Part shown: positions 57,214 through 63,828 of the stretch, piece by piece
Layout of the letters: each line of letters starts with the position of its first letter
Numbering within the stretch: the first letter of the stretch is position 1
Origin: Lysobacteraceae bacterium
GTDB taxonomy: Bacteria > Pseudomonadota > Gammaproteobacteria > Xanthomonadales > Xanthomonadaceae
DNA length: 64,000 nt
Direction of reading: 5' to 3'
Assembly: GCA_016789405.1 (NCBI GenBank)
Contig: JAEUPQ010000021.1
Span: 19,721 to 83,720, forward strand
Position numbers and translations under genes: made by a program
Notes under the pieces: generated by a model
What the model saw: only the letters and a program-made list of their open reading frames with translations
Database searches by the model: none
What the model was told of the DNA's origin: nothing

Positions 57214-57272
57214 GCCTTGCGCTGAATGGGTCCACGCCACGAAGTGGCGTTGGCTTGATCGGATGGTCAGGA
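57214..57272 (-). repeat. Decayed attC site
   Basis: GCTGAAT (57221), CACGAAGTGGCG (57239) and TTGGCTTGATCGG (57250) follow the attC pattern. The right core GTCAGGA contains the TGA stop of the next gene. The left core is CCTTGC-like. About 59 bp. Confidence 0.65.
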
Positions 57273-57785
57273 CCCTATTGTGCGCAGCGTGCTGGCCGGG
57301 AGGAAGCCATCGAGCACCTCCACCGTGTTCTGGAACAGAGTGACGAGCGGGCCCCATCCTGCTGGAGCATCGCCCCACCAATTGACATGAGTCCCTTGCC
57401 AATAGTTGCCAAAGATTGCCCCGTAACTCGTTCCATCCATGCCAAAGCCGTCGGGCCTCCTGAACATTGGCAGGACCAAGGATTCGAACGCAGCAATGGT
57501 TCGGGTCGCCACCTCATGGTCAAGCAGGGCTTCTGCACCGTAGACATGAGGGTCGTCGATGTTGACGGGGAGTCCTTGCCGAGGTGCATGCTCCAGGCGC
57601 CTGACGATGAAGTCCCTTGTCCCTCGAGGCTGGAAAATCGACCACGACGAATGCGGCGAGAAAGACGGCGCGCTCCACAAGCAAAGCTGGCGCTCGAACT
57701 CTGTACGTCGCGGCAAGCTTGCGAAGCACTCCGGCCGCTTGAGGATATCCAGGGCAACATCTTCCCGGTTTCGTCGGATCGTCAT
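57267..57785 (-). CDS. Hypothetical protein, cassette gene
   Basis: 172 aa, family not recognised; the C-terminal region is rich in Trp/Gly (GNYWQGTHVNWWGDAP). The stop TGA is in the attC core. Codon use is AT-richer than the chromosome. No signal peptide or membrane span. Confidence 0.65.
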   Translation of the reverse strand: MTIRRNREDVALDILKRPECFASLPRRTEFERQLCLWSAPSFSPHSSWSIFQPRGTRDFIVRRLEHAPRQGLPVNIDDPHVYGAEALLDHEVATRTIAAFESLVLPMFRRPDGFGMDGTSYGAIFGNYWQGTHVNWWGDAPAGWGPLVTLFQNTVEVLDGFLPASTLRTIGS

Positions 57786-57791
57786 TTCTGG

Positions 57792-57851
57792 CCTTGGCGC
57801 CTGAACTAGACCGAGCCGTCAAGCGGCTTCGGCTTGAATGAATTGTTAGAC
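57792..57851 (-). repeat. attC site
   Basis: 60 bp. Right core GTTAGAC is intact and holds the TAA of the next gene; the left core is degenerate (CCTTGGC). Confidence 0.85.
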
Positions 57852-58157
57852 CGTGTCGCCGAAACGTTTACTGCGCCGATACCGAAACCGCAGAAACAGT
57901 AGCACTGCAAGAGAGCATACAAGCCACCACGCCAAGCCGGAAATCCAAAGACCGAGATCGGTGGGCACGGGCCAGCCGTCTGGTGAGCCCTGTAGGGTCT
58001 TGTAACCCTGATCCTCAAGCACCTCGAGGCCGACCATGGTTGGAAAATAGAGAAGTATTCCTGATGCGGGCAACAGGCGAGCGATGAGCCACAGAACGGC
58101 GAGCAGTATGCCGCCGCCCGGTAGTGCAATGAGTGCTTGACGTGCGATCGTCTTCAT
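57846..58157 (-). CDS. Small membrane protein, cassette gene
   Basis: 103 aa with two membrane helices (IALPGGGILLAVLWLIARLL and GLWISGLAWWLVCSLAVLLF) and a basic end. ATG at 58157; the stop is inside the attC core. Not recognised; similar in layout to the cassette gene on its right. Confidence 0.7.
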   Translation of the reverse strand: MKTIARQALIALPGGGILLAVLWLIARLLPASGILLYFPTMVGLEVLEDQGYKTLQGSPDGWPVPTDLGLWISGLAWWLVCSLAVLLFLRFRYRRSKRFGDTV

Positions 58158-58163
58158 AGCGCG

Positions 58164-58223
58164 GACCAATGCCTGAATCGGGCCGACCCGCGATGCGGCT
58201 TCGGCTTGAATGAATTGTTAGAC
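58164..58223 (-). repeat. attC site
   Basis: 60 bp. Right core GTTAGAC; left core degenerate (GACCAAT). The central part GACCCGCGATGCGGCTTCGG is shortened in its stem. Confidence 0.83.
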
Positions 58224-58475
58224 CGCATTGCTGCGCAGCCTACGACGAAGAACTACTCCCGCAACCAGAATCACCAACCCGCCAATCGCGAGAGCGTACG
58301 GCAGACAAGCAACACTTTGCGATTCGGTGGGAACGGCACGCCAATACCGAGAGGCAGGTTGGTAGTAATCAGGAAGCGTGAAATCAACAGGAAGCAAACC
58401 TAGAAACACAATGAGCGCATGGAAAAGAACGAGCATGCCCAAAGTGATGAAAGAGTTTGCCAGAATGTTCTTCAA
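58218..58475 (-). CDS. Small membrane protein, cassette gene
   Basis: 85 aa. Two membrane helices (FITLGMLVLFHALIVFLGLL; LAIGGLVILVAGVVL). Not recognised. The stop TAA lies within the attC core. Confidence 0.7.
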   Translation of the reverse strand: MKNILANSFITLGMLVLFHALIVFLGLLPVDFTLPDYYQPASRYWRAVPTESQSVACLPYALAIGGLVILVAGVVLRRRLRSNAV

Positions 58476-58478
58476 TTG

Positions 58479-58538
58479 GTCTGACGCCTGAGTTAAGGCC
58501 AGCCGCGAAGCGGCGTCGGCTTGGACGAATTGTTAGGT
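58479..58538 (-). repeat. attC site
   Basis: 60 bp; left core GTCTGAC, right core GTTAGGT, with full stem CAGCCGCGAAGCGGCGTCGG. Confidence 0.92.
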
Positions 58539-58904
58539 ACGTGCCCGAAAAAACTCGGCCGGGTACTCGCCCGACGTTACGAGCAGGTTCGTTTCCGGCT
58601 CGAGAAGCGAAAAGTACTGGTGCGCTGGCGCGCCAGCCGCAATAGCTCGCACGGCAGCAGCTACCGACCGCAACTCTCCGCGTGGCACAAGCCACCGGAA
58701 CTGACCAGTGACCTGGAGCGGTTCTTTGAGAACCCAAAGTTGGCCAAAGCCAACGACAGGCAAGCAATCCTCCAGTGCCAGCCCGAGTGCATCGGCGGCG
58801 GCGAATGTTTCAAGGGCCTCCGCCAAGGCCGCGATGCATGCAGGCGGCCCCGACAGAACCAGTGTGTCGGCGCCTTTGAAGTCTTCGAAATGCCACAGAT
58901 CTAT
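58533..58904 (-). CDS. Cassette protein without canonical start codon
   Basis: 123 aa if read from ATA at 58904 (IDLWHFEDFKGADTLVLSG). Ordered, Ala-rich, no membrane span. No ATG, GTG or TTG exists in frame within the cassette; ATA sits where the start should be and overlaps the neighbour stop (ATAG). A longer frame to 59084 crosses the divergent attC and is not credible. The stop is in the attC core. It may be translated poorly or be inactive. Confidence 0.5.
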   Translation of the reverse strand: MDLWHFEDFKGADTLVLSGPPACIAALAEALETFAAADALGLALEDCLPVVGFGQLWVLKEPLQVTGQFRWLVPRGELRSVAAAVRAIAAGAPAHQYFSLLEPETNLLVTSGEYPAEFFRART

Positions 58905-59497
58905 GTGCGCGGGCCTAACGTTCGATGCAAGGGCCGGCCCGCTTGCGGGACGCCCCCTTGAGGGAAGGGTGAGGCGCCATACGTAACCTCCGCCAAGAAG
59001 TTGAGCTTCGATAGCGCTGTGACCAAAGAGTTGGCCTCTGCGACAGAGAATGTATCGATCAGCGTCGAATTGCCGGCAAGGCAACTATCGACTGCCCTCT
59101 TTGCTGCTGCCAACCCCAACGAGGAGTGCTGACGAATGACCTGAATGGCTGACACAGAAAGAGCGCCTGGCTCCCAGCCAAGCAACTTGACTTGCGCTTT
59201 GGCCTCGGCGCTTGCATCTCCGCAAAGGCGAAAAGCACGCATTGACTCTTCTAGCGGACGGTGATAACTGATGAAACACGGAGTGGCGCCATTTCTAGGT
59301 ACAAAGCATGGCGCGTTCCCCACGAGACTCTCATTGAAGTCTCCGGTTTCGACGTAGCTCTTTGCCTGATAGAAGAAGACCCATCCTTCCTCGAACTCCT
59401 GAGTTGCTGATTCGATGAGAACCGGAATGATCTCTGCAAACCCCTGTTCGCCGAGAAGAGTGAGGGCCGATTGTCTGGCGGACTCGACAGATTGCAT
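58901..59497 (-). CDS. Imm35 (YrhB)-like / L7-L12-like fusion, cassette gene
   Basis: 198 aa. The N-terminal ~95 residues (EGWVFFYQAKSYVETGDFN, VGNAPCFVPRN) look like the Imm35 immunity domain. The following part (SVSAIQVIRQHSSLGLAAAKRAVD) resembles the C-terminal domain of ribosomal protein L7/L12. No stop precedes the attC, so the last ~25 residues are encoded by attC and the next cassette, ending with TAG at 58901. Confidence 0.75.
   Translation of the reverse strand: MQSVESARQSALTLLGEQGFAEIIPVLIESATQEFEEGWVFFYQAKSYVETGDFNESLVGNAPCFVPRNGATPCFISYHRPLEESMRAFRLCGDASAEAKAQVKLLGWEPGALSVSAIQVIRQHSSLGLAAAKRAVDSCLAGNSTLIDTFSVAEANSLVTALSKLNFLAEVTYGASPFPQGGVPQAGRPLHRTLGPRT
58913..59006 (-). repeat. 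Divergent attC site (94 bp)
   Basis: The left core GCCTAAC and the stem GGCCGGCCCGCTTGCGGGACG identify it; the right core is probably GTTGAGC at 59000-59006, lying inside coding sequence. It differs from the 60-bp type and probably came with a cassette of another origin. Confidence 0.55.
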
Positions 59498-59502
59498 TTG
59501 GC

Positions 59503-59562
59503 GCTGAACACCTGAATTAGGCCGAACCGCGAAGCGGGGTCGGCTTGAACGAATTGTCAGGC
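59503..59562 (-). repeat. attC site
   Basis: 60 bp; left core GCTGAAC, right core GTCAGGC. The stem is GAACCGCGAAGCGGGGTCGG. Confidence 0.9.
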
Positions 59563-59572
59563 TTTGCGCCGA

Positions 59573-59866
59573 TTAGTTGCACCACTGCTTCTCGCAAGGC
59601 ACGCCGTCATTGTTGCCGTCCATCTTGGTGTTAGGACAGTGCTGCACGAAATATGTGGCCTCGGCACAAGAGCGCATCTGTGAACAGTGGGTCCGCCCGT
59701 CACAACTGAACTGGACTGCGGCTGGCCTGGCGGAGTGCGACGCAAGGGTGTCGGTCGCAGGGGAAGGGGCGGCAGTCGCTTCCTCAGCTGCACTCATGGC
59801 CTTGTACTTGCCATAGCCAAACCAAGCAACTGCGCCGAGGATGACGAGCACTAGAAGATTCTTCAC
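59573..59866 (-). CDS. Exported excalibur-domain protein, cassette gene
   Basis: 97 aa. N-terminal membrane/signal segment (LVLVILGAVAWFGYG), then a Ser/Ala linker, and a C-terminal excalibur domain: FSCDGRTHCSQM, then DGNNDGVPCEKQWC with the calcium-binding DxDxDG-type loop (Asp, Asn, Asn, Asp, Gly) and paired Cys. Common in extracellular calcium-binding proteins. Its TAA lies 10 bp before the attC core. Confidence 0.85.
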   Translation of the reverse strand: MKNLLVLVILGAVAWFGYGKYKAMSAAEEATAAPSPATDTLASHSARPAAVQFSCDGRTHCSQMRSCAEATYFVQHCPNTKMDGNNDGVPCEKQWCN

Positions 59867-59875
59867 GTTGCGATC

Positions 59876-59935
59876 CCCTTGCGCCTCAATTATGCCGAGC
59901 CACGAAGCGGCTTCGACTTGAATGAATTGTCAGGC
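59876..59935 (-). repeat. attC site
   Basis: 60 bp; left core degenerate (CCCTTGC), right core GTCAGGC. Stem GAGCCACGAAGCGGCTTCGA. Confidence 0.87.
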
Positions 59936-60005
59936 CTCAGTGGCCCGCCGATGAAACGTGCAGTCATTGGAATTTTCCAGGTCGGGCGGCGGGAGGCCAG
60001 GAGGA

Positions 60006-60251
60006 TCATACGGTGACATAGCCTTCGGTCCAACTATCCTCGTCGAGGCTGTACTCAGTGATGTGGAACCCCGCCCAATCGTCGCCACCTGGCTCTACGA
60101 CGAGAGGAAGGTCACAGAAGCCCGGGTGGATCTTCAGGCGGGCCACGGCCGCCAGTGCAGAGTCTTTTGTGCTGTACACGCCAATCATCTTTACGTCCTC
60201 TTCGCCGGGACCAAAGACATGCACGTGTTGAACGACGAAAACACTTTTCAT
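60006..60251 (-). CDS. DUF7336-like small protein, cassette gene
   Basis: 81 aa starting MKSVFVVQHVHVFGPGEEDV. It continues with KMIGVYSTKDSALAAVARLKIHPGF and ends WTEGYVTV, typical of a common small family (tentatively DUF7336). It lies downstream of an attC and can be translated alone from ATG 60251, or as the C-terminus of the in-frame fusion with the previous cassette. Confidence 0.75.
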   Translation of the reverse strand: MKSVFVVQHVHVFGPGEEDVKMIGVYSTKDSALAAVARLKIHPGFCDLPLVVEPGGDDWAGFHITEYSLDEDSWTEGYVTV

Positions 60252-60596
60252 GAGGCTTAACGCCTGAATTAAGCCGACGCGCGACACGGGTTCGGCTTGA
60301 ATGAATTGTCGGGCACCATAACGCGGTGCCTCGGAGCCCCAAGCTACACCATTGACGCTTACATCAAGGCCGGCAATTCGCCTTAGCTCTTGCCATGGCG
60401 TGCTCGATGTTTCGTACTCGATGATCTCGTAAGTGCGGCCGCAAGTTTGCCAGCTGGTGCAAGGTGCAACGTTGGGACGTTGGTCCCAAGGAATAGCGGC
60501 CAGCCGCCCCAACTCCGCCCAGGCGTCGTCGAGCGACGCGTACTCGCCGATCTGCTCGGCGTGGCTCTCGTCCTCGATTACGAAGCACTTTGGCAT
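60006..60596 (-). CDS. Two cassette genes fused in frame through attC
   Basis: 196 aa frame. Residues 1-94 (MPKCFVIEDESHAEQIGEY ... CGRTYEIIEYE ... AWGSEAPRYG) are encoded by the right cassette and residues 116-196 by the left one. The link is the attC itself (ARQFIQAEPVSRVGLIQALSL). The core stop TAA has become CGA. Whether a fusion is made depends on ribosome choice; the internal ATG at 60251 is available. Confidence 0.7.
   Translation of the reverse strand: MPKCFVIEDESHAEQIGEYASLDDAWAELGRLAAIPWDQRPNVAPCTSWQTCGRTYEIIEYETSSTPWQELRRIAGLDVSVNGVAWGSEAPRYGARQFIQAEPVSRVGLIQALSLMKSVFVVQHVHVFGPGEEDVKMIGVYSTKDSALAAVARLKIHPGFCDLPLVVEPGGDDWAGFHITEYSLDEDSWTEGYVTV
60255..60314 (-). repeat. attC site with stop-losing core mutation
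   Basis: 60 bp; left core GCTTAAC, right core GTCGGGC. Comparison with the cassette 5' boundary (GCCTAAC) predicts GTTAGGC, so two substitutions removed the TAA stop. Confidence 0.88.
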
Positions 60597-60599
60597 GGT

Positions 60600-60659
60600 G
60601 CCTAACGCCTGAGTTATGCCGCGCCGCGAGGCGGCGTCGGCTTGAATGATCAGTTAGGC
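60600..60659 (-). repeat. attC site
   Basis: 60 bp; cores GCCTAAC and GTTAGGC, perfect complements. Stem GCGCCGCGAGGCGGCGTCGG. Confidence 0.95.
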
Positions 60660-61009
60660 CCCAACTCGCTCATGAGCCATGCCGCCAGCTGCCTGGGACC
60701 ACGACGATTGCCATTGGACGTGTCTGTCGCTTCGGTACAGGCCGCAATATACAGCTGGCCTGGCGAGCCGTGGCGAGCCATCCCAAGTTGGTCCCGAAGG
60801 GCCAGACACTCTGTTGCGAGGGAAAGAATCGCCTCACTATTTGTGCTGAACCATTGCGGCCGGTAGTTGTCCGGGCTGTACTGGGAGTTGAAGAACAACA
60901 TGTCGCCATGCACTGCAGTGTGGGTCAGCGACTCACGAAGCAGCGCAACAAGCTCGACTTCCGTCGCCGCAAGTTGCGCTTCTAGTTTGTTCTGGCGAGC
61001 AATTTTCAT
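60650..61009 (-). CDS. Hypothetical protein, cassette gene
   Basis: 119 aa, not recognised. The N-terminal half is helical (RQNKLEAQLAATEVELVALLRESL), then LFFNSQYSPDNYRPQWFSTNSEA; acidic overall. The stop TGA is just past the core. It has AT-rich cassette-type codon use. Confidence 0.7.
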   Translation of the reverse strand: MKIARQNKLEAQLAATEVELVALLRESLTHTAVHGDMLFFNSQYSPDNYRPQWFSTNSEAILSLATECLALRDQLGMARHGSPGQLYIAACTEATDTSNGNRRGPRQLAAWLMSELGPN

Positions 61010-61013
61010 TGGG

Positions 61014-61073
61014 GCCTAACACCTGAGTTATACCGCGCCGCGAAGCGGCGTCGGCTTGGATGAATTGTTAGCC
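61014..61073 (-). repeat. attC site
   Basis: 60 bp; cores GCCTAAC and GTTAGCC, the latter holding the TAA stop of the cold-shock/DUF1294 gene. Stem GCGCCGCGAAGCGGCGTCGG. Confidence 0.95.
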
Positions 61074-61688
61074 GCTGAGCGACTGAGCCAGCTCGGCGGC
61101 AATGCCTGATTCAACGAGCCACGCGACGGCAGCGGCGTTCAGGGCGACGGTAACCCAAAAGACCGACTGGAAAGGCTGCTTGATGGTCTTGTGGCGAAAC
61201 TGTTGCTGGGCGACGAGGGCGCCAGGCCACCCACCCGCTAGGGATACCAAGTGCAAAGTACTTTCCGGAGTTCGCTGTCCGGCTCGCTGGGCTGCTGACT
61301 TATCCACCCAGTACATGACGTACGCCAATAGGCTCAAGCCCGTGATTGCGGCCAGGAGCAGGAAGGGGATGACGCGAAAGAAGGCCAGTGCTGCCCCAAG
61401 AGCAAGTGCGGAAACCCCGAGCGCTGCGCGAGGCACGCGCGATGGCGCGCGCGGCACGGCGATTTTCTGACCGGCGTGCCGAATCTGCTTGGCGTTAAGT
61501 CTGCCGCGTTGGTCAGTGGCGGCGACGTAGGAGATCAGGTCTCCGGATACCGGACGCTTTGATCCGCGTTGGAACTCGTTGGCGTGGACGAACGCGCGGT
61601 CACCGCCGCCGTTCGGCACAACGAAACCAAAGCCCTTCTCATCGTTCCAGTCGGTGATTCGACCTACCAGACGCATTGCTGTCCCCAT
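61068..61688 (-). CDS. Cold-shock domain / DUF1294 membrane protein, cassette gene
   Basis: 206 aa. Residues 5-70 are a cold-shock domain (WNDEKGFGFVVPN, FVHANEF: RNP1 and RNP2). After a short linker three hydrophobic segments form the DUF1294 domain (YVMYWVDKSAAQRAGQRTPE; LHLVSLAGGWPGALVAQQQFRHKT). The pairing is known in bacteria and in integron cassettes; the role is unknown, perhaps RNA-linked membrane function. The stop lies in attC. Confidence 0.88.
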   Translation of the reverse strand: MGTAMRLVGRITDWNDEKGFGFVVPNGGGDRAFVHANEFQRGSKRPVSGDLISYVAATDQRGRLNAKQIRHAGQKIAVPRAPSRVPRAALGVSALALGAALAFFRVIPFLLLAAITGLSLLAYVMYWVDKSAAQRAGQRTPESTLHLVSLAGGWPGALVAQQQFRHKTIKQPFQSVFWVTVALNAAAVAWLVESGIAAELAQSLSG

Positions 61689-61692
61689 CAGC

Positions 61693-61752
61693 GGCTAACA
61701 CCTGAGTTAAGCCGCGCCGCGAAGCGGCTTCGGCTTGAATGAATTGTTAGCC
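61693..61752 (-). repeat. attC site
   Basis: 60 bp; cores GGCTAAC and GTTAGCC. Stem GCGCCGCGAAGCGGCTTCGG. Confidence 0.95.
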
Positions 61753-62220
61753 CCCTGCCGGGCTGTGCTTCTTAAGCAGCGATTGAAAGCCAGTGGATTG
61801 GATGATCTCAGAGAACTCCGCGCTATCCGCGATGATCTCAACAATGTCTTGGTCTTTCTCCGCCTCATTCTCCGCGAACTGGAGAAAGCCAGCGGAATCC
61901 TTGGCCAAAGAGAGACTACGGAATACTCGGTACTGCGTCCCGTAGTCTTTTGGATCCAAGTCATACGCGCGACGGAACGCATTTGCAGCCTCAGCGTGTC
62001 GGCCAAGCTCGTCTAAAACAACCCCGAGGTTGCGCCAACTTGTTGCAATGTGCGGGGCGCGTTGAACGATTTCCTGGATAAGCGGAAGGGCCTGAGCCCA
62101 CTCGGCTTTATCAACATGGTGCTCAAATTGCTCAATGATGCTCATCTCTTTGGCGCTCAAACTAAGCGGACAGATGGCAAACAGAAATAGAAGGGCCGCA
62201 GTTTTCATTAGTGCTCGCAT
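61747..62220 (-). CDS. Exported TPR protein, cassette gene
   Basis: 157 aa with a signal peptide (cleavage after PLSLSA). TPR-like repeats occupy 30-105 (WRNLGVVLDELGRHAEAANAFRRAYDLDP), followed by a helical tail. Probably a periplasmic interaction module. Stop TAA in the attC core. Confidence 0.82.
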   Translation of the reverse strand: MRALMKTAALLFLFAICPLSLSAKEMSIIEQFEHHVDKAEWAQALPLIQEIVQRAPHIATSWRNLGVVLDELGRHAEAANAFRRAYDLDPKDYGTQYRVFRSLSLAKDSAGFLQFAENEAEKDQDIVEIIADSAEFSEIIQSTGFQSLLKKHSPAGG

Positions 62221-62224
62221 AGGG

Positions 62225-62328
62225 GGCTAACGCCTGAGTTAAGCGGCTTGTGGGCTACCAGGGAGGACCAGTCTATGACATGAACCCAGAGCTGCGGCCC
62301 ACAAGTCCGCTTGAACACCTAGTTAGGC
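62225..62328 (-). repeat. Long attC site (104 bp)
   Basis: Cores GGCTAAC and GTTAGGC. The arms GCGGCTTGTGGGC and GCCCACAAGTCCGC pair around a ~45-nt imperfect centre, longer than the 60-bp sites. It is a distinct subfamily and probably brought by its cassette. Confidence 0.88.
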
Positions 62329-62729
62329 CGCGTGACGATGCAAAATACGACCGCTGAGGCTAGGCCGAAGCCGGCGCCGGGCAGCACCAGCGCGGGAGAA
62401 CTGGCTGAACTAATGAGCCACATTGCCGCGGGGAACGCGATTGCGCCAATGACGGTGCCACCGGCGCAACAGTTGAGCCATGTAAGACGACCCAATTTGC
62501 GGAGCCAGAGCAGAAGCGGCAAGGCTAGAGCAAACATGGCCAGATAGCTGACGGGAACGATAAAAAACAGAAAAATGCCAACAGCAAACTGCCAGTGCGC
62601 GAGGCCATCGAACCCCTCGTTCATTAGCGTTCTAGCCAGCGCGAACCCAAAGACAATGAGTGGCGCGGTCCACGGAGCAACAGCGACACCCAGCCAGAAG
62701 GGGCCTTTGGTCGCAGAAGACGCTTCCAT
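62319..62729 (-). CDS. Multi-spanning membrane protein, cassette gene
   Basis: 136 aa with four membrane helices (APLIVFGFALARTLM; FAVGIFLFFIVPVSYLAMF; ...; GAGFGLASAVVFCIV). Not recognised. The start MEASSATKG agrees with the cassette 5' boundary; the stop TAG is in the attC. Confidence 0.75.
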   Translation of the reverse strand: MEASSATKGPFWLGVAVAPWTAPLIVFGFALARTLMNEGFDGLAHWQFAVGIFLFFIVPVSYLAMFALALPLLLWLRKLGRLTWLNCCAGGTVIGAIAFPAAMWLISSASSPALVLPGAGFGLASAVVFCIVTRPN

Positions 62730-62734
62730 TAGGG

Positions 62735-62794
62735 GCCTAACGCCTGAATTAAGCCGACCCGCGAAGCGGGTTCGGCTTGAATGAATTGTTAGCG
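62735..62794 (-). repeat. attC site
   Basis: 60 bp; cores GCCTAAC and GTTAGCG. Stem GACCCGCGAAGCGGGTTCGG. Confidence 0.95.
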
Positions 62795-63235
62795 GGCAAA
62801 GACGCGCCAATGCAGCACGTGCTGCCCGCCTTGTTGTACTGCTACCGCTGTAATCATCGGCACAGAGCCGGTCACCGCGCTGGGAGTGGGGCAACTGTAG
62901 TAGCTATAACCGGCCCCTAGCTCGGGGATCCAATCCCTAGAAAATGCTGGCTCAGAGAACTCACCTGCATCTGCGTCCCTGCACGATGCAGGGGGCCTCC
63001 AATTGAGCCCGACTGGAAGAGTGAACAACAGAGCGCTCTCGTTTGTATCGACGCTGTGCACTTCCCGGAGGTGCCTGGCCTCGGGCGGCACCCAGGCGGG
63101 AATCCACCCGCGCTGTACAGCGCCAGCAGCCACGGCCTCGGCTTGTGTGGCATAGGACACATCCAGTACATCACTGGTGCAGCCTGAGAGAATCGCGGCC
63201 GCTGCACACACTGCCAGTCGAGGGAATCTGTCCAT
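62789..63235 (-). CDS. Lipoprotein, cassette gene
   Basis: 148 aa. Lipobox ILSGC (Cys19) after MDRFPRLAVCAAAAILSG. The mature part has AVQRGWIPAWVPPEARHLREVHS and ends WRVFAR, with about three more Cys. Seen as a family of unknown function. The stop TAG lies in the attC core. Confidence 0.8.
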   Translation of the reverse strand: MDRFPRLAVCAAAAILSGCTSDVLDVSYATQAEAVAAGAVQRGWIPAWVPPEARHLREVHSVDTNESALLFTLPVGLNWRPPASCRDADAGEFSEPAFSRDWIPELGAGYSYYSCPTPSAVTGSVPMITAVAVQQGGQHVLHWRVFAR

Positions 63236-63239
63236 TGCC

Positions 63240-63299
63240 CGCTAACGCCTGAATTAAGCCGCACCGCGAAGCGGCGTCGGCTTGAATGAATTGTTAGCG
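63240..63299 (-). repeat. attC site
   Basis: 60 bp; cores CGCTAAC and GTTAGCG. Stem GCACCGCGAAGCGGCGTCGG. Confidence 0.95.
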
Positions 63300-63713
63300 G
63301 GCAACATCGGGATGTAGCTCGATGAGTTGGTCGTAGACCCGCAGCATGGCAGGTGTGGCTGAATTGGTGAGCCACACATAGTTGACTACGGCTCGTCCCA
63401 GCATGGCAATTGCCTCTCCAGGCTCCACAGTGACCTCATCTTCATTTGGATCATTGGCGTGCTTTAGAGAGTTTCGAGCACCATTAGCCTCTTTGCGGAT
63501 TGTCTCAAAGGGCCTGCCACCAGTTAACTCTTTATCAAGATCAACAAGTCGATCAATCATGGCGCGATCACCTTGACGCTGAAGGAGCTTGCCAAGAATC
63601 TCTTCTGCAGCGCCAGCAAGTGTAATAACGGCTAGGTAGTCGCCGCCGGAAAAATGCAGATCCGAGGCTGCATCTAGTTGGCGCTTTGCTATGTCAAGCT
63701 TGGAAATTCGCAT
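63294..63713 (-). CDS. Hypothetical protein, possibly HEPN-like, cassette gene
   Basis: 139 aa, helical, charged. GDYLAVITLAGAAEEILGKLL and RNSLKHANDPNEDE recall the HEPN-type arrangement (a conserved R/N near H) used in abortive-infection and toxin systems; the RxxxxH catalytic pattern is present as RNSLKH. The assignment is tentative. The stop is in attC. Confidence 0.6.
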   Translation of the reverse strand: MRISKLDIAKRQLDAASDLHFSGGDYLAVITLAGAAEEILGKLLQRQGDRAMIDRLVDLDKELTGGRPFETIRKEANGARNSLKHANDPNEDEVTVEPGEAIAMLGRAVVNYVWLTNSATPAMLRVYDQLIELHPDVAR

Positions 63714-63717
63714 TGCC

Positions 63718-63828
63718 CGCTAACGCCTGAGTTAAGCCGCCCCGCAGCGGGGTGGCGGACGCGTGCTAGCGTAGCGTAGGCACGTGGCCGACGCCACGAT
63801 GCGGGTCGGCTTGAACGAATTGTTAGGC
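63718..63828 (-). repeat. Long attC site (111 bp)
   Basis: Cores CGCTAAC and GTTAGGC. A GC-rich insert (GGACGCGTGCTAGCGTAGCG...) with inverted repeats extends the stem. Its left half matches the 60-bp sites closely. Confidence 0.88.

Noticed and set aside
58533..59084. 183-aa frame starting at ATG 59084
   Set aside because: It would overlap the Imm35-like gene on the same strand in another frame and cross an attC; the real cassette gene is shorter.
60112..60342. Short minus-strand frames inside cassettes (such as 60112-60342)
   Set aside because: They cross the attC in another frame and lack ribosome sites.
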